A DNA stretch of 21,064 nucleotides. Origin: Roseivirga sp. UBA6061. GTDB lineage: Bacteria > Bacteroidota > Bacteroidia > Cytophagales > Cyclobacteriaceae. The stretch is from the NCBI GenBank assembly GCA_002427745.1, contig DIYF01000083.1, positions 1 to 21,064 of the forward strand, read 5' to 3'. The position numbers and the translations under genes were made by a program. Below, one piece after another: positions 1 through 7,301 of the stretch (position 1 is the first letter of the stretch; every line of letters starts with the position of its first letter). The notes under the pieces are model-generated. The model was given only the letters and a program-made list of their open reading frames with translations. It made no database searches and was not told the DNA's origin.

Positions 1-2084
1 ATCGGGTTGGGTTTTTGGCTGTCCGTTTCACTTTCCTCTACCTCTTCCTCGTAACCCTCCAGGAAGCCCGTTTTCTTTAATTCGTCCAGTATTTTCTGCA
101 CCGCCAGGTCGGCAGCCTTATTAGCTCCATACTCACGCGCTCCCAGAATAGCCCCCTGCACGGCCTTATTGAGTTTCCTGCTGATCCATCGGCCGATAAA
201 ACCTTTCTTTTTCTTTTTGTCGCTCTTTTCAATGGCGTTTTTCAGCCTGTCGGCCCACTTACTCAAAGCAGGGGGGCGCCTCTCTTCATAGTCCAGCTTG
301 AGAATCAGGCTTACCATGGCCGAAGCACGCAGGTAAATGCTGTCTTTGAGTTCCTGAATACTCGCTTCACTCACCTGAGGTTTTTCCGGTACGCTGTATT
401 CAGAAATCCAGTACAAAGGCTCTCTGTTAGGGTTTTCGGCTTGCTCCAGCAGCAGATTTACATCCGGTACCAGGGGCAGAAACTGCTTTTCTACCCTGGT
501 CTCATTGCCCTCATCGTCCTTTTCGGTCACATTCAGCCTGATCATAAAGCGCTGCCGTATCTCTTCCGTCCAGTATTCATCTGTATGCAGCGGGTGTACA
601 ATATGATTATCCGGGTCGTAGGGCACACTGAGGAAGGCGCGCAAAAAGTTACGGGCATTGTTGCGGCCCAGAAAAAAATCATGATGGCGGTAGTTTACAT
701 CAATAAAGCCGCTGAAAGCTTCCAGGGCACCACAGGCCAGCGGATATCGGTACTTACCGCTGTTTTTACCCGGCTTGTACTTTACAGGAAAAATAACCCC
801 GCGATAGGCCTTGTTTCTGAACTGCTCTATCAGCTCATGTCGCTTTACCTTGGCCTGGTCCCATAAAGAGCCGATAATGCCCGGAGCCACGCCCACCAGG
901 TCTGTGGCCTTTTTATAGTCTCCCTGTAGGTGATAGAAATCCGGGAAGGGATCTATCATGATCATACCATACTTCTGGAAGGGAATATCAGAGCCTCCGG
1001 GGCTGCTGTAAGTACCTGTGGCATCTCCGTAGCGATGCTTCAGTATGCTCATCACCTCACTGTAGGGCTCGTTGTTCAGGGCGCCACCGTCTACGGTTAC
1101 AGAGTTGTAGTTGTTGAGCGTTTTTTCATCCCAGATAATCTCCTTTTTGATCTCCGGCTCGGCCACGCCCATATTCTTTTCAATGATGCGGCCAATCATG
1201 TTTTTCAGGTATTCAGGACTGAAGTCTTCATTACTGAACTCCCTGAACTTAAGGCCTACGGGAAAAGCCCCTGTAGCCTTGGCGGCTTTTTTCAGATGGT
1301 CTTTGGCTTTGGGGTCAAAGGGGTTGAGCCAGATGTACTGGTCGGGGTTTACAGCTTCTCCCTTGTTGAGCTTAAAGTGAGAAAAGAGCAAATGCTCATA
1401 GGTGGCATGGGAGGGGGGCTGAGCCAGGGCAGAACCCTCATGGGCAAAATTCACGGCCAGGGGAATGCCCTGCAGCATGGTATGGGTAATGAGCATCTCC
1501 ACATCAGGAGAGATAAAGGCGGGCAGCTTATCTGCCGGGTTGGTATCAGGAGGTCCCTCCAGGCTAAAGGCTTTTTCGGCTATGTTGTCAATAAAGGTAG
1601 AATTGAGCAGAGAGAGTATCTTTTGCTCACTCACGATATCATCTTTGCTCAGGCCTTTTTCCAGGGTCAGGCCCTTGTTATCATCATCCAGGTTTACCCA
1701 GCTGTCGTACAGCAGGTTGTTTTTCAGCCCACCCGGTTTATCAGCTTCCGCATCGGTTACCGGGTTAATATCCCCTTTTATACCATAGAGGGCAGCCATG
1801 GCGGTGGTCATACCGCCCGCTGAAGTACCCCCGATGGCGTCTATCACCACCTTGTGTTTGGGAATGTCTTCGGGGGCAATGCCCGGTATCTCCAGCTCAC
1901 CGGTTTTGGCCCGTTCCCATTTGTCCAGCACTTCAAAGAGGTAGTCGAGTACCCCTCCGGTATAAGCTCCGGCCGATACGGCTCCTGCCATGGTAAGGCC
2001 CAGGTAAAAGGTATCTTCTTTATAGTTTTCGGCTTGCTGCTGCTGAAGTTTCTTTTCAGCTTCGGTAAGTGTTGTGGTGGACAT
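1..2084 (-). CDS. Patatin-like phospholipase/acyl hydrolase, C-terminus beyond the window
   Basis: About 694 residues are visible, open from an ATG at 2084 to the left edge, so the C-terminus is missing. The N-terminal part carries the patatin signatures: a glycine-rich oxyanion loop near residues 33-45 (GAVSAGAYTGGV, a variant of the usual GGGxRG), the nucleophile elbow GTSAG with Ser88, and the catalytic Asp in a DGG motif at Asp332. Patatin enzymes use a Ser-Asp dyad to release fatty acids from lipids. There is no signal peptide, so it should act in the cytoplasm or at the inner membrane face. The protein is much longer than the minimal patatin domain; a lysine-rich segment (KSDKKKKKG) lies about 70 residues from the visible end. 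It is separated by 272 bases from the gene upstream, so it probably has its own promoter. The family call is firm; substrate and any defence role are unknown. Confidence 0.88.
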   Translation of the reverse strand, partial: MSTTTLTEAEKKLQQQQAENYKEDTFYLGLTMAGAVSAGAYTGGVLDYLFEVLDKWERAKTGELEIPGIAPEDIPKHKVVIDAIGGTSAGGMTTAMAALYGIKGDINPVTDAEADKPGGLKNNLLYDSWVNLDDDNKGLTLEKGLSKDDIVSEQKILSLLNSTFIDNIAEKAFSLEGPPDTNPADKLPAFISPDVEMLITHTMLQGIPLAVNFAHEGSALAQPPSHATYEHLLFSHFKLNKGEAVNPDQYIWLNPFDPKAKDHLKKAAKATGAFPVGLKFREFSNEDFSPEYLKNMIGRIIEKNMGVAEPEIKKEIIWDEKTLNNYNSVTVDGGALNNEPYSEVMSILKHRYGDATGTYSSPGGSDIPFQKYGMIMIDPFPDFYHLQGDYKKATDLVGVAPGIIGSLWDQAKVKRHELIEQFRNKAYRGVIFPVKYKPGKNSGKYRYPLACGALEAFSGFIDVNYRHHDFFLGRNNARNFLRAFLSVPYDPDNHIVHPLHTDEYWTEEIRQRFMIRLNVTEKDDEGNETRVEKQFLPLVPDVNLLLEQAENPNREPLYWISEYSVPEKPQVSEASIQELKDSIYLRASAMVSLILKLDYEERRPPALSKWADRLKNAIEKSDKKKKKGFIGRWISRKLNKAVQGAILGAREYGANKAADLAVQKILDELKKTGFLEGYEEEVEESETDSQKPNP

Positions 2085-2226
2085 GATGGTTGGGTTGAGC
2101 GATTTTTAAAACCTGACTGCCGACATTTAGCCGGCACGTCTGATTCTCTGATTAAAATAATAATATTAATCGATTAAATCATGCTAAACCCTCTGCCTTT
2201 ATCATGAACCAGGCAAAGGACCAGTA

Positions 2227-2252
2227 TGCGAAATATTTCGCAAGTGCGAGAT
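2227..2252. promoter_or_regulatory. Perfect 16-bp palindrome plus a third half-site
   Basis: TGCGAAATATTTCGCA at 2227-2242 is identical to its own reverse complement. A further half-site TGCGAGAT follows at 2245-2252, starting 18 bases after the first half-site. It lies in the intergenic region about 143 bases upstream of the patatin gene start and just beyond the end of the SecB-like gene. Perfect palindromes of this size in front of a gene are commonly dimeric repressor sites; which protein binds is not known. No T-run follows the palindrome on either strand, so it does not look like a terminator. Confidence 0.4.
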
Positions 2253-2356
2253 TTATTGAATAAGGCCTGTCGCCAAAAACAGGGTGAACTTCAATAGCTC
2301 AACCTGAACCAATATGCAGGAGAGGAGTAACAGTACTACTGATCAGCAAGAAGAGC

Positions 2357-2797
2357 CTATATCGCTTTGGTTAATACGATATCTTCTGTGAAGTGCTCAG
2401 TAAGGTTGACTGTAGGCAAAAGAAGCTCATCAAATTCTGTATCCTTAAGCTTTTCATACAGAATGCCGCGGGCGGTGCCTACGGTAATAATACCCAGGTG
2501 GTCACAGAATAACATAGGCACAATAAGGGACTGCTTGTCTTTGGTAAAGAATGAGTCATAGGTATTCTCTTGAATTTCAAACTGACATTCTGTTTCCAGT
2601 ATTACGAAAGGTTTTTCATTACTCAAAAACCTGATTTCGAAGTAGATGGAAATGGTATGAGCCTCATGAGAAGCGCCTACATTCACACCTACCTGAAGCA
2701 TTATTTCGGCTGTGTCATCATAGCTATCCGCAATAATGGCAAACTGATGTGTGTCGATGCCCCTGAGAGCAAAGGGTATAACGTCTGGACTGGCCAT
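2357..2797 (-). CDS. SecB-like chaperone of a toxin-antitoxin-chaperone (TAC) module
   Basis: 146 residues, close to the usual SecB length of about 155. The resemblance is to the SecB fold: an N-terminal beta-rich half (ISIYFEIRFLSNEKPF, VILETECQFEI), a hydrophobic PMLFCDHLGIITVGTARGIL helix matching the SecB segment before its last strand, and a terminal LLLPTVNL corresponding to the SecB LPPIN-type ending. SecB-like proteins in TAC modules bind a C-terminal tail on the antitoxin, protect it from proteolysis and help it fold. It is the last gene of a three-gene unit, starting 2 bases after the antitoxin stop, and it lies next to no Sec export genes. That context favours a dedicated TAC chaperone over the housekeeping SecB. 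The fold call is by eye from weak similarity and should be treated as probable. Confidence 0.62.
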   Translation of the reverse strand: MASPDVIPFALRGIDTHQFAIIADSYDDTAEIMLQVGVNVGASHEAHTISIYFEIRFLSNEKPFVILETECQFEIQENTYDSFFTKDKQSLIVPMLFCDHLGIITVGTARGILYEKLKDTEFDELLLPTVNLTEHFTEDIVLTKAI

Positions 2798-2799
2798 AA

Positions 2800-3246
2800 T
2801 CAGGATGCAATTCTCAGATAAACTTTCTCAGATTTGTAAGTAGGGGCACTGGTGACCTTATTTACTGGTTTAACGGGCATACCATAGTTTAGAACATTCT
2901 TTTGGTAAAATTCGCGCTTCTCTTTTTTAATCACCTCTTCATCTGCTTGCAAAATAGTAACAAGGGTAATACCCAGGGCTTTTTCGATTTTACTGATACT
3001 CTCGTAAGTAAAATTGACCTTGCCCTTTACAATTTTGGCTACCTGCTGGCGGCTGACACCCATTTCTCTGGCAAGTCTGGACTGTGTCCAGCCTTTTTCA
3101 TCCAGGGCATCGAGTATTCTCAATGCTGTTTCAAATGATTTATCGAGCCAGGCCTTGTTGACTCTTCTGTGTTCTACCTTTTGTTTCCAGTCTGAAGTGG
3201 GGTTTTGACTGGCAAGCTGCTGGAGCTTCTTTTCTATGTTTGTCAT
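2800..3246 (-). CDS. Xre-family HTH antitoxin with a C-terminal extension
   Basis: 148 residues. Residues 50-98 form a Cro/C1-type helix-turn-helix (GWTQSRLAREMGVSRQQVAK followed by KGKVNFTYESISKIEKALGI), as in HigA antitoxins. The HTH is preceded by an about 50-residue helical N-terminal region and followed by an unusual 44-residue tail (105-148) rich in Lys, Tyr and Val. In characterised TAC systems such a tail is the chaperone addiction (ChAD) segment that makes the antitoxin unstable unless the SecB-like protein binds it. Here the SecB-like gene follows immediately, which supports that reading. The start at 3246 is 4 bases past the toxin stop, giving tight coupling. The expected roles are neutralising the upstream toxin and repressing the operon through the inverted repeat at 3786-3807. 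Confidence 0.72.
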   Translation of the reverse strand: MTNIEKKLQQLASQNPTSDWKQKVEHRRVNKAWLDKSFETALRILDALDEKGWTQSRLAREMGVSRQQVAKIVKGKVNFTYESISKIEKALGITLVTILQADEEVIKKEKREFYQKNVLNYGMPVKPVNKVTSAPTYKSEKVYLRIAS

Positions 3247-3250
3247 TGCT

Positions 3251-3784
3251 TTATTTGGTTAAATAAACAAACTCTACCTGGTCAGGATTGGCGCCCAGGT
3301 AGTCACATACCTTATTCAGTTTTATAAGTTCCGCTTTGGTATGTGGTCTTTCCTGCATGGTATTTGTGAGCTTGATAGCTCCTCCGGTAATCACGTAAGT
3401 TTCGTTAAACCTTACTGCATATATACGTAAAAACGACTGTCGTTCGTAGCCGTATGCTTTTAGCTGCTGTAGATTGAAAGATTCATCTGCCTCCTTTGCA
3501 TGGAGGGGCTTAAAAAATGATCCGAGATTATCCTGAGCGGCCAGATCATAGATATCTTCAAACAGCTCATTAGCTTCTGCTCTTGTGCTGATAACCAGGT
3601 CTTTGATTTTACCGCTTCCATAATAGTCCCTATAATCTTTCTCATATTGTGTAAAAAAGTCCCTTAAGTATTCAGGGTCATTCCATTGATCATCCAGTAT
3701 ACTTAAAGCATCAGGTCCGTTATCGGCATATTGCATTGCCAATAGCTTCCCCTCTTCCGTGCCAAATATACTAACTATTTTCAT
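3251..3784 (-). CDS. Probable HigB/RelE-like toxin, first gene of the TAC module
   Basis: 177 residues, longer than the usual 90-120 of HigB/RelE toxins. The C-terminal half contains a RelE-like beta pattern (FLRIYAVRFNETYVITGGAIK) followed by a KLTNTMQERPHTKAELIKLNK segment of the kind seen after the last strands of RelE/HigB ribosome-dependent mRNA interferases. The N-terminal half is acidic and helical and I do not recognise it. The toxin-first order, the HTH gene 4 bases downstream and the SecB-like gene after that match HigBA-type TAC modules. An inverted repeat begins 1 base upstream of the ATG. The toxin assignment depends more on context than on catalytic residues, which cannot be fixed by eye; another toxin fold remains possible. 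Confidence 0.58.
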   Translation of the reverse strand: MKIVSIFGTEEGKLLAMQYADNGPDALSILDDQWNDPEYLRDFFTQYEKDYRDYYGSGKIKDLVISTRAEANELFEDIYDLAAQDNLGSFFKPLHAKEADESFNLQQLKAYGYERQSFLRIYAVRFNETYVITGGAIKLTNTMQERPHTKAELIKLNKVCDYLGANPDQVEFVYLTK

Positions 3785-3785
3785 G

Positions 3786-3807
3786 TTGTTAACCTGTGGG
3801 TTGACAA
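3786..3807 (-). promoter_or_regulatory. Candidate operator of the TAC operon
   Basis: On the coding strand, TTGTCAACC and GGTTAACAA flank a 4-base spacer (CACA). The 9-bp arms have a single mismatch. The element ends 1 base before the toxin ATG, overlapping where ribosomes would load. HTH antitoxins of the HigA type usually repress their own operon by binding such inverted repeats, so this is the natural binding site for the product of the second gene. The inverted repeat is seen directly; its function is inferred. Confidence 0.5.
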
Positions 3808-3929
3808 AATTGTTCCTTTTCGCTCTAAATTCATAGAGATTGGGTGTAAATACCTGTTTTTTATGAGTGAAAACCCCTGCGCTGTTTTCTGCCCATTTGG
3901 TAGCTTATAAAATATTGCAGAGTGATTCA

Positions 3930-4373
3930 TTAAAGTGGAACCGCTATCATGTCATCAACCATCTGTAGTAACTGTCTCGCACTGTAATCTTTCAAAGCAC
4001 CTACAGCAACAGAGCCCTTAGGCTGTGCACCCTCCAACTGAAGAGGAGTGACCCAAATCAAACGGTAACCATGGTTTTGTGCATAGGCTTGAAGTTCAGC
4101 CATAGTACCACCTGAAGACCGGCTAGCCATGACCAGTATATCGCACTGCTTATTAAAGTAAGAGAGACCTTCCCGGACGGCCCTGGCATAGTCACCATAA
4201 GTTTGAAGACCTATGGTAGCTGAATGATACTTGAAAATCGCCCGGTATTCAGTATGATTAATATTATTGTCGGTAGTAGCACCTGCACAGATAAGCTTAG
4301 CACCTAAAAGTGCCAATGTAGTGGATTTACCTGTGTTCGCTTTACCCCATACTCCGATTATCGTGCATGTCAT
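3930..4373 (-). CDS. Small P-loop NTPase of unknown function
   Basis: 147 residues. The N-terminal strand leads into a clear Walker A loop, GKANTGKST (residues 10-18), and a Walker-B-like strand CDILVMASRSSGG lies near the middle. The remainder (ELQAYAQNHGYRLIWVTPL) continues an alternating beta-alpha pattern, so the whole protein appears to be a minimal P-loop domain with no extra module. I do not recognise the family and cannot say whether it uses ATP or GTP. It begins 45 bases downstream of the hsdR stop on the same strand, so it may be read from the restriction operon. It is 145 bases upstream of the TAC genes, which have their own operator-like site. Confidence 0.7.
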   Translation of the reverse strand: MTCTIIGVWGKANTGKSTTLALLGAKLICAGATTDNNINHTEYRAIFKYHSATIGLQTYGDYARAVREGLSYFNKQCDILVMASRSSGGTMAELQAYAQNHGYRLIWVTPLQLEGAQPKGSVAVGALKDYSARQLLQMVDDMIAVPL

Positions 4374-4418
4374 CTATTATTATGTTTTGTTAATCATTAC
4401 AGTTCTCATTTAATTCTA

Positions 4419-7301
4419 TCACCCCATCCCCTCAATAAAAGTCTGTACAAAGCCTACAATCTTACTGATGATGCGTTTAGAAGTACCGGCACGCTCTTTT
4501 AGCCCGGGGCGTTTATTGAGCAAGCCAATCACATCATCGCGCATAGGCTCCTTCTGGGTAAACAGATATTCGCTTACGGTGCTTACCAGTCCCTCGTAAT
4601 TCAGTCCTTCCTCTGTACTCAGCAGTTTAAAGGCCTTCTTCTTTTCCCGGGTCCAGAAGGCCTCAAAGGCCTCTTCTATATGATCGCTGTTAGATATGGC
4701 AGGCATATTTTCCTGGATAAACTTCTCAATAAGCTCCTTTTTACTTCTGAGCTGATCGTTGGAAGAGATAATGTCTGAAATAACCTTTTCCTGTTTTTCG
4801 CGCTCTTTGGGCCTGGCATCGTGCAGTTTGGCCAGCAGGGTAAGTATATAGGCTACATTGATTTCATCTCTGCGGATCAGCTCCAGCTCAAAGTCAATGT
4901 CGTTGAGTATAGAAACCTTTTCTTTCTGCTTGTCAGCCTTTACTTCTTCATACAGGTCCAGGTATTTGCTCTTGTAGTCTTCAAAGGTCTGCTCATCCAT
5001 CAACAGGTCGTCATGGTCAAACTCGGTGAAGGTCATCAGCACATTGCGTACACGCATCAGCTCCCTGAAGGCTTTGACAAATTCCATCTGGTCTGTTTCT
5101 GAGATCAGCTCATTTACATCGTCAAAAGCGGGGGCGATGCTCAGTACATTTTCTACAGCCTTGTTAAAGCGCTCTATATAGTCCTCATAGGGCTTTACTA
5201 CCACTTCTTCTATGGCCTCTTTGTTAGAAAAGAGGGTGATAGCATCGTCAGTGGCTTTTTTAAGGTTTCTGAAGCAAACCACATTACCCTGAGATTTTAG
5301 CTCATCCAGTATGCGGTTGGTGCGTGAGTAGGCCTGGATAAGGCCGTGGTATTTCAGGTTTTTATCTACATAAATGGTGTTGAGGTGCTTGCTGTCAAAA
5401 CCGGTAAGAAACATATTGACCACCAGCAGCACATCCACCTGCAGGTTGCGCACCCGCTTGCCTATGTCCTGGTAGTAGCTGTAAAAATCCTGGGTTGAAT
5501 AATTGGTGTTAAACAGCTCATTGTAGTCTCCTATAAAGCTATCGAGCTTTTCTCGGGTATGCATATTGCCATACTCGCCAGGGGGCTCGGCCACAAAGTC
5601 GGCATAGTCTTCATCGGGTATAAAGCCCACGGCATCTTCCGGCTCTTCATTGGCCTTGTAAGAAAAGATGGTGGCTACCCGCAGGTCGTGCAGGCCCTCG
5701 AGTTTTCGGGCCTTAAACAGGCCATAGTATTTTACCAGGGTTTTTACATTGCCAATGCAAAAGATGGCCGTGAACTTTCGGTTATGGGTTTTGCGGGTAT
5801 GGTTATGAATGATATAGTCGGTAATGTTTTCCAGCCTTTGCGGGGCCTCCATTACCTCTGAGGTATCAATATCCTCTACATTGATGTCAACAATGCCCTC
5901 TTTGCTTTTAAAGGTACTGATGTACTCAATGGAGAACTTGAGCACATTGCGGTCGCGAATGGCATCGGTAATCACATACTTGTGCAGGCATTGCTCAAAA
6001 AGATCTTTGGTGGTGCGCTTGCCGTGCACATTTTTCACAGAGTTATCAGCAAAAATGGGCGTGCCGGTAAAGCCAAACATCTGTGCCTGATGAAAGAAGC
6101 CTTTGATGCGCTGGTGCGTATCACCAAACTGACTGCGGTGGCACTCATCAAAAATAAATACGACCCTTTTATCCTGCAGTGGCTCCATTCTGGTCAGGTA
6201 ACGCTGTTTTTCTACGGCTGTATTGAGTTTTTGAATGGTGGTGACAATCAGCGGGGTATCATCGCTGAATTGCTTCACCAGGGTGGCCGTATTGTTGGTA
6301 GCATCAATACTGCCTTCGCTAAAGCTGTTGAATTCTTTGATCGTCTGGTAGTCCAGGTCTTTGCGGTCTACTACAAATACTACCTTATGCACTACCTCCA
6401 GCGCGGTAAGTAGCTGCGCTGTTTTAAAAGAGGTGAGGGTTTTGCCCGAGCCGGTAGTATGCCAGATATAACCAAACTTTCTGCTGGTTTTTACCCGCTC
6501 TACTATCGCTTCTGTGGCATAGTACTGGTAGGGGCGAAGCACCATAAGCATATGGCTGGTATTGAGCACAATATACCGGGCTATCATTTTAGAGAGGTGG
6601 CAGGGCTCTAAAAAGGCATTGGCAAAGGCAGGCAGGCTGGTGATAAGCTTGTTGTCTGCATCGGCCCAGTAAAAGGTTTGCTTAAAGTTCAGGGCCGCTA
6701 TGGCATTGTTGGCGTAGTACTTGGTGTTTACGCCATTGCTCACTACAAAGAGCTGTATGTATTGAAACAGGCCCTGACCAGCCTGAAAGGTGTGTTTTTT
6801 ATAGCGTATGGTCTGGTTAAAGGCCTCTTTGAGCTCAAGCCCTCTGCGCTTGAGCTCTATCTGAACCAGGGGCAGGCCATTGATCAGCAGGGTTACGTCA
6901 TAGCGATTTTCATACTTGCCCGTCATGGTAATCTGGTGTGCTACCTGGTACTGATTTTTACACCAGTGTACCTGGTCCAGTAGCTCCAGGTAGCCATGTT
7001 CTCCATTCTCTTTGCGGTACACCATTTTTTGGCGCAGGGTGGTGGCTTTCTGGTATATATTGCCCTTGCTCAGCTGATGGAGCACCTGTTTAAACTCCCT
7101 TTCTGACAGGCTGCAGCTATTGTGTTTTTCCAGCTGAGCTTTCAGGTTGGCAATCAGATCAGCTTCACCTTTAATGGCCACTTTGGTGTAGCCCAGCTCT
7201 TCCAACTGGTTCACCAGATTTTGTTCTAATACGGCTTCTGATTCGGTGGTCATGTATTGCGGTTGTGTTTTCTGTGCCGGGAATAGGTAAGGATCAGTCA
7301 A
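4419..7301 (-). CDS. hsdR: Type I restriction enzyme, R (motor and nuclease) subunit
   Basis: 960 residues in the annotated frame. The N-terminal PD-(D/E)xK nuclease has Asp135 and Glu149-x-Lys151 (LVQIELKRRG). The SF2 translocase motor follows with Walker A TTGSGKT (282-288), DECH box (385-388) and TGTP motif III (412-415). The C-terminal part is helical and should contact the methylase core. The R subunit translocates unmethylated DNA on ATP and cuts at a distance from the recognition site. The longest start is a TTG at 7301 that overlaps the upstream stop (TTGACTGA), suggesting translational coupling. An in-frame ATG at 7253 (MTTESEAVLEQ, residue 17) is an equally credible start giving 944 residues. 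All motifs are intact, so the gene looks functional. Confidence 0.96.
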   Translation of the reverse strand: MTDPYLFPAQKTQPQYMTTESEAVLEQNLVNQLEELGYTKVAIKGEADLIANLKAQLEKHNSCSLSEREFKQVLHQLSKGNIYQKATTLRQKMVYRKENGEHGYLELLDQVHWCKNQYQVAHQITMTGKYENRYDVTLLINGLPLVQIELKRRGLELKEAFNQTIRYKKHTFQAGQGLFQYIQLFVVSNGVNTKYYANNAIAALNFKQTFYWADADNKLITSLPAFANAFLEPCHLSKMIARYIVLNTSHMLMVLRPYQYYATEAIVERVKTSRKFGYIWHTTGSGKTLTSFKTAQLLTALEVVHKVVFVVDRKDLDYQTIKEFNSFSEGSIDATNNTATLVKQFSDDTPLIVTTIQKLNTAVEKQRYLTRMEPLQDKRVVFIFDECHRSQFGDTHQRIKGFFHQAQMFGFTGTPIFADNSVKNVHGKRTTKDLFEQCLHKYVITDAIRDRNVLKFSIEYISTFKSKEGIVDINVEDIDTSEVMEAPQRLENITDYIIHNHTRKTHNRKFTAIFCIGNVKTLVKYYGLFKARKLEGLHDLRVATIFSYKANEEPEDAVGFIPDEDYADFVAEPPGEYGNMHTREKLDSFIGDYNELFNTNYSTQDFYSYYQDIGKRVRNLQVDVLLVVNMFLTGFDSKHLNTIYVDKNLKYHGLIQAYSRTNRILDELKSQGNVVCFRNLKKATDDAITLFSNKEAIEEVVVKPYEDYIERFNKAVENVLSIAPAFDDVNELISETDQMEFVKAFRELMRVRNVLMTFTEFDHDDLLMDEQTFEDYKSKYLDLYEEVKADKQKEKVSILNDIDFELELIRRDEINVAYILTLLAKLHDARPKEREKQEKVISDIISSNDQLRSKKELIEKFIQENMPAISNSDHIEEAFEAFWTREKKKAFKLLSTEEGLNYEGLVSTVSEYLFTQKEPMRDDVIGLLNKRPGLKERAGTSKRIISKIVGFVQTFIEGMG

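Noticed and set aside
930..1823. 297-codon plus-strand open frame
   Set aside because: It lies wholly antisense to the patatin gene, whose catalytic motifs are clear; the plus-strand product shows no family features.
2357..2797. Housekeeping SecB export chaperone
   Set aside because: The gene is locked into a toxin-antitoxin unit and no Sec genes are near; a dedicated TAC chaperone fits better.
1..3784. CBASS-type system built on the patatin gene
   Set aside because: No cyclic-nucleotide synthase, sensor domain or ancillary CBASS gene is visible in the window.
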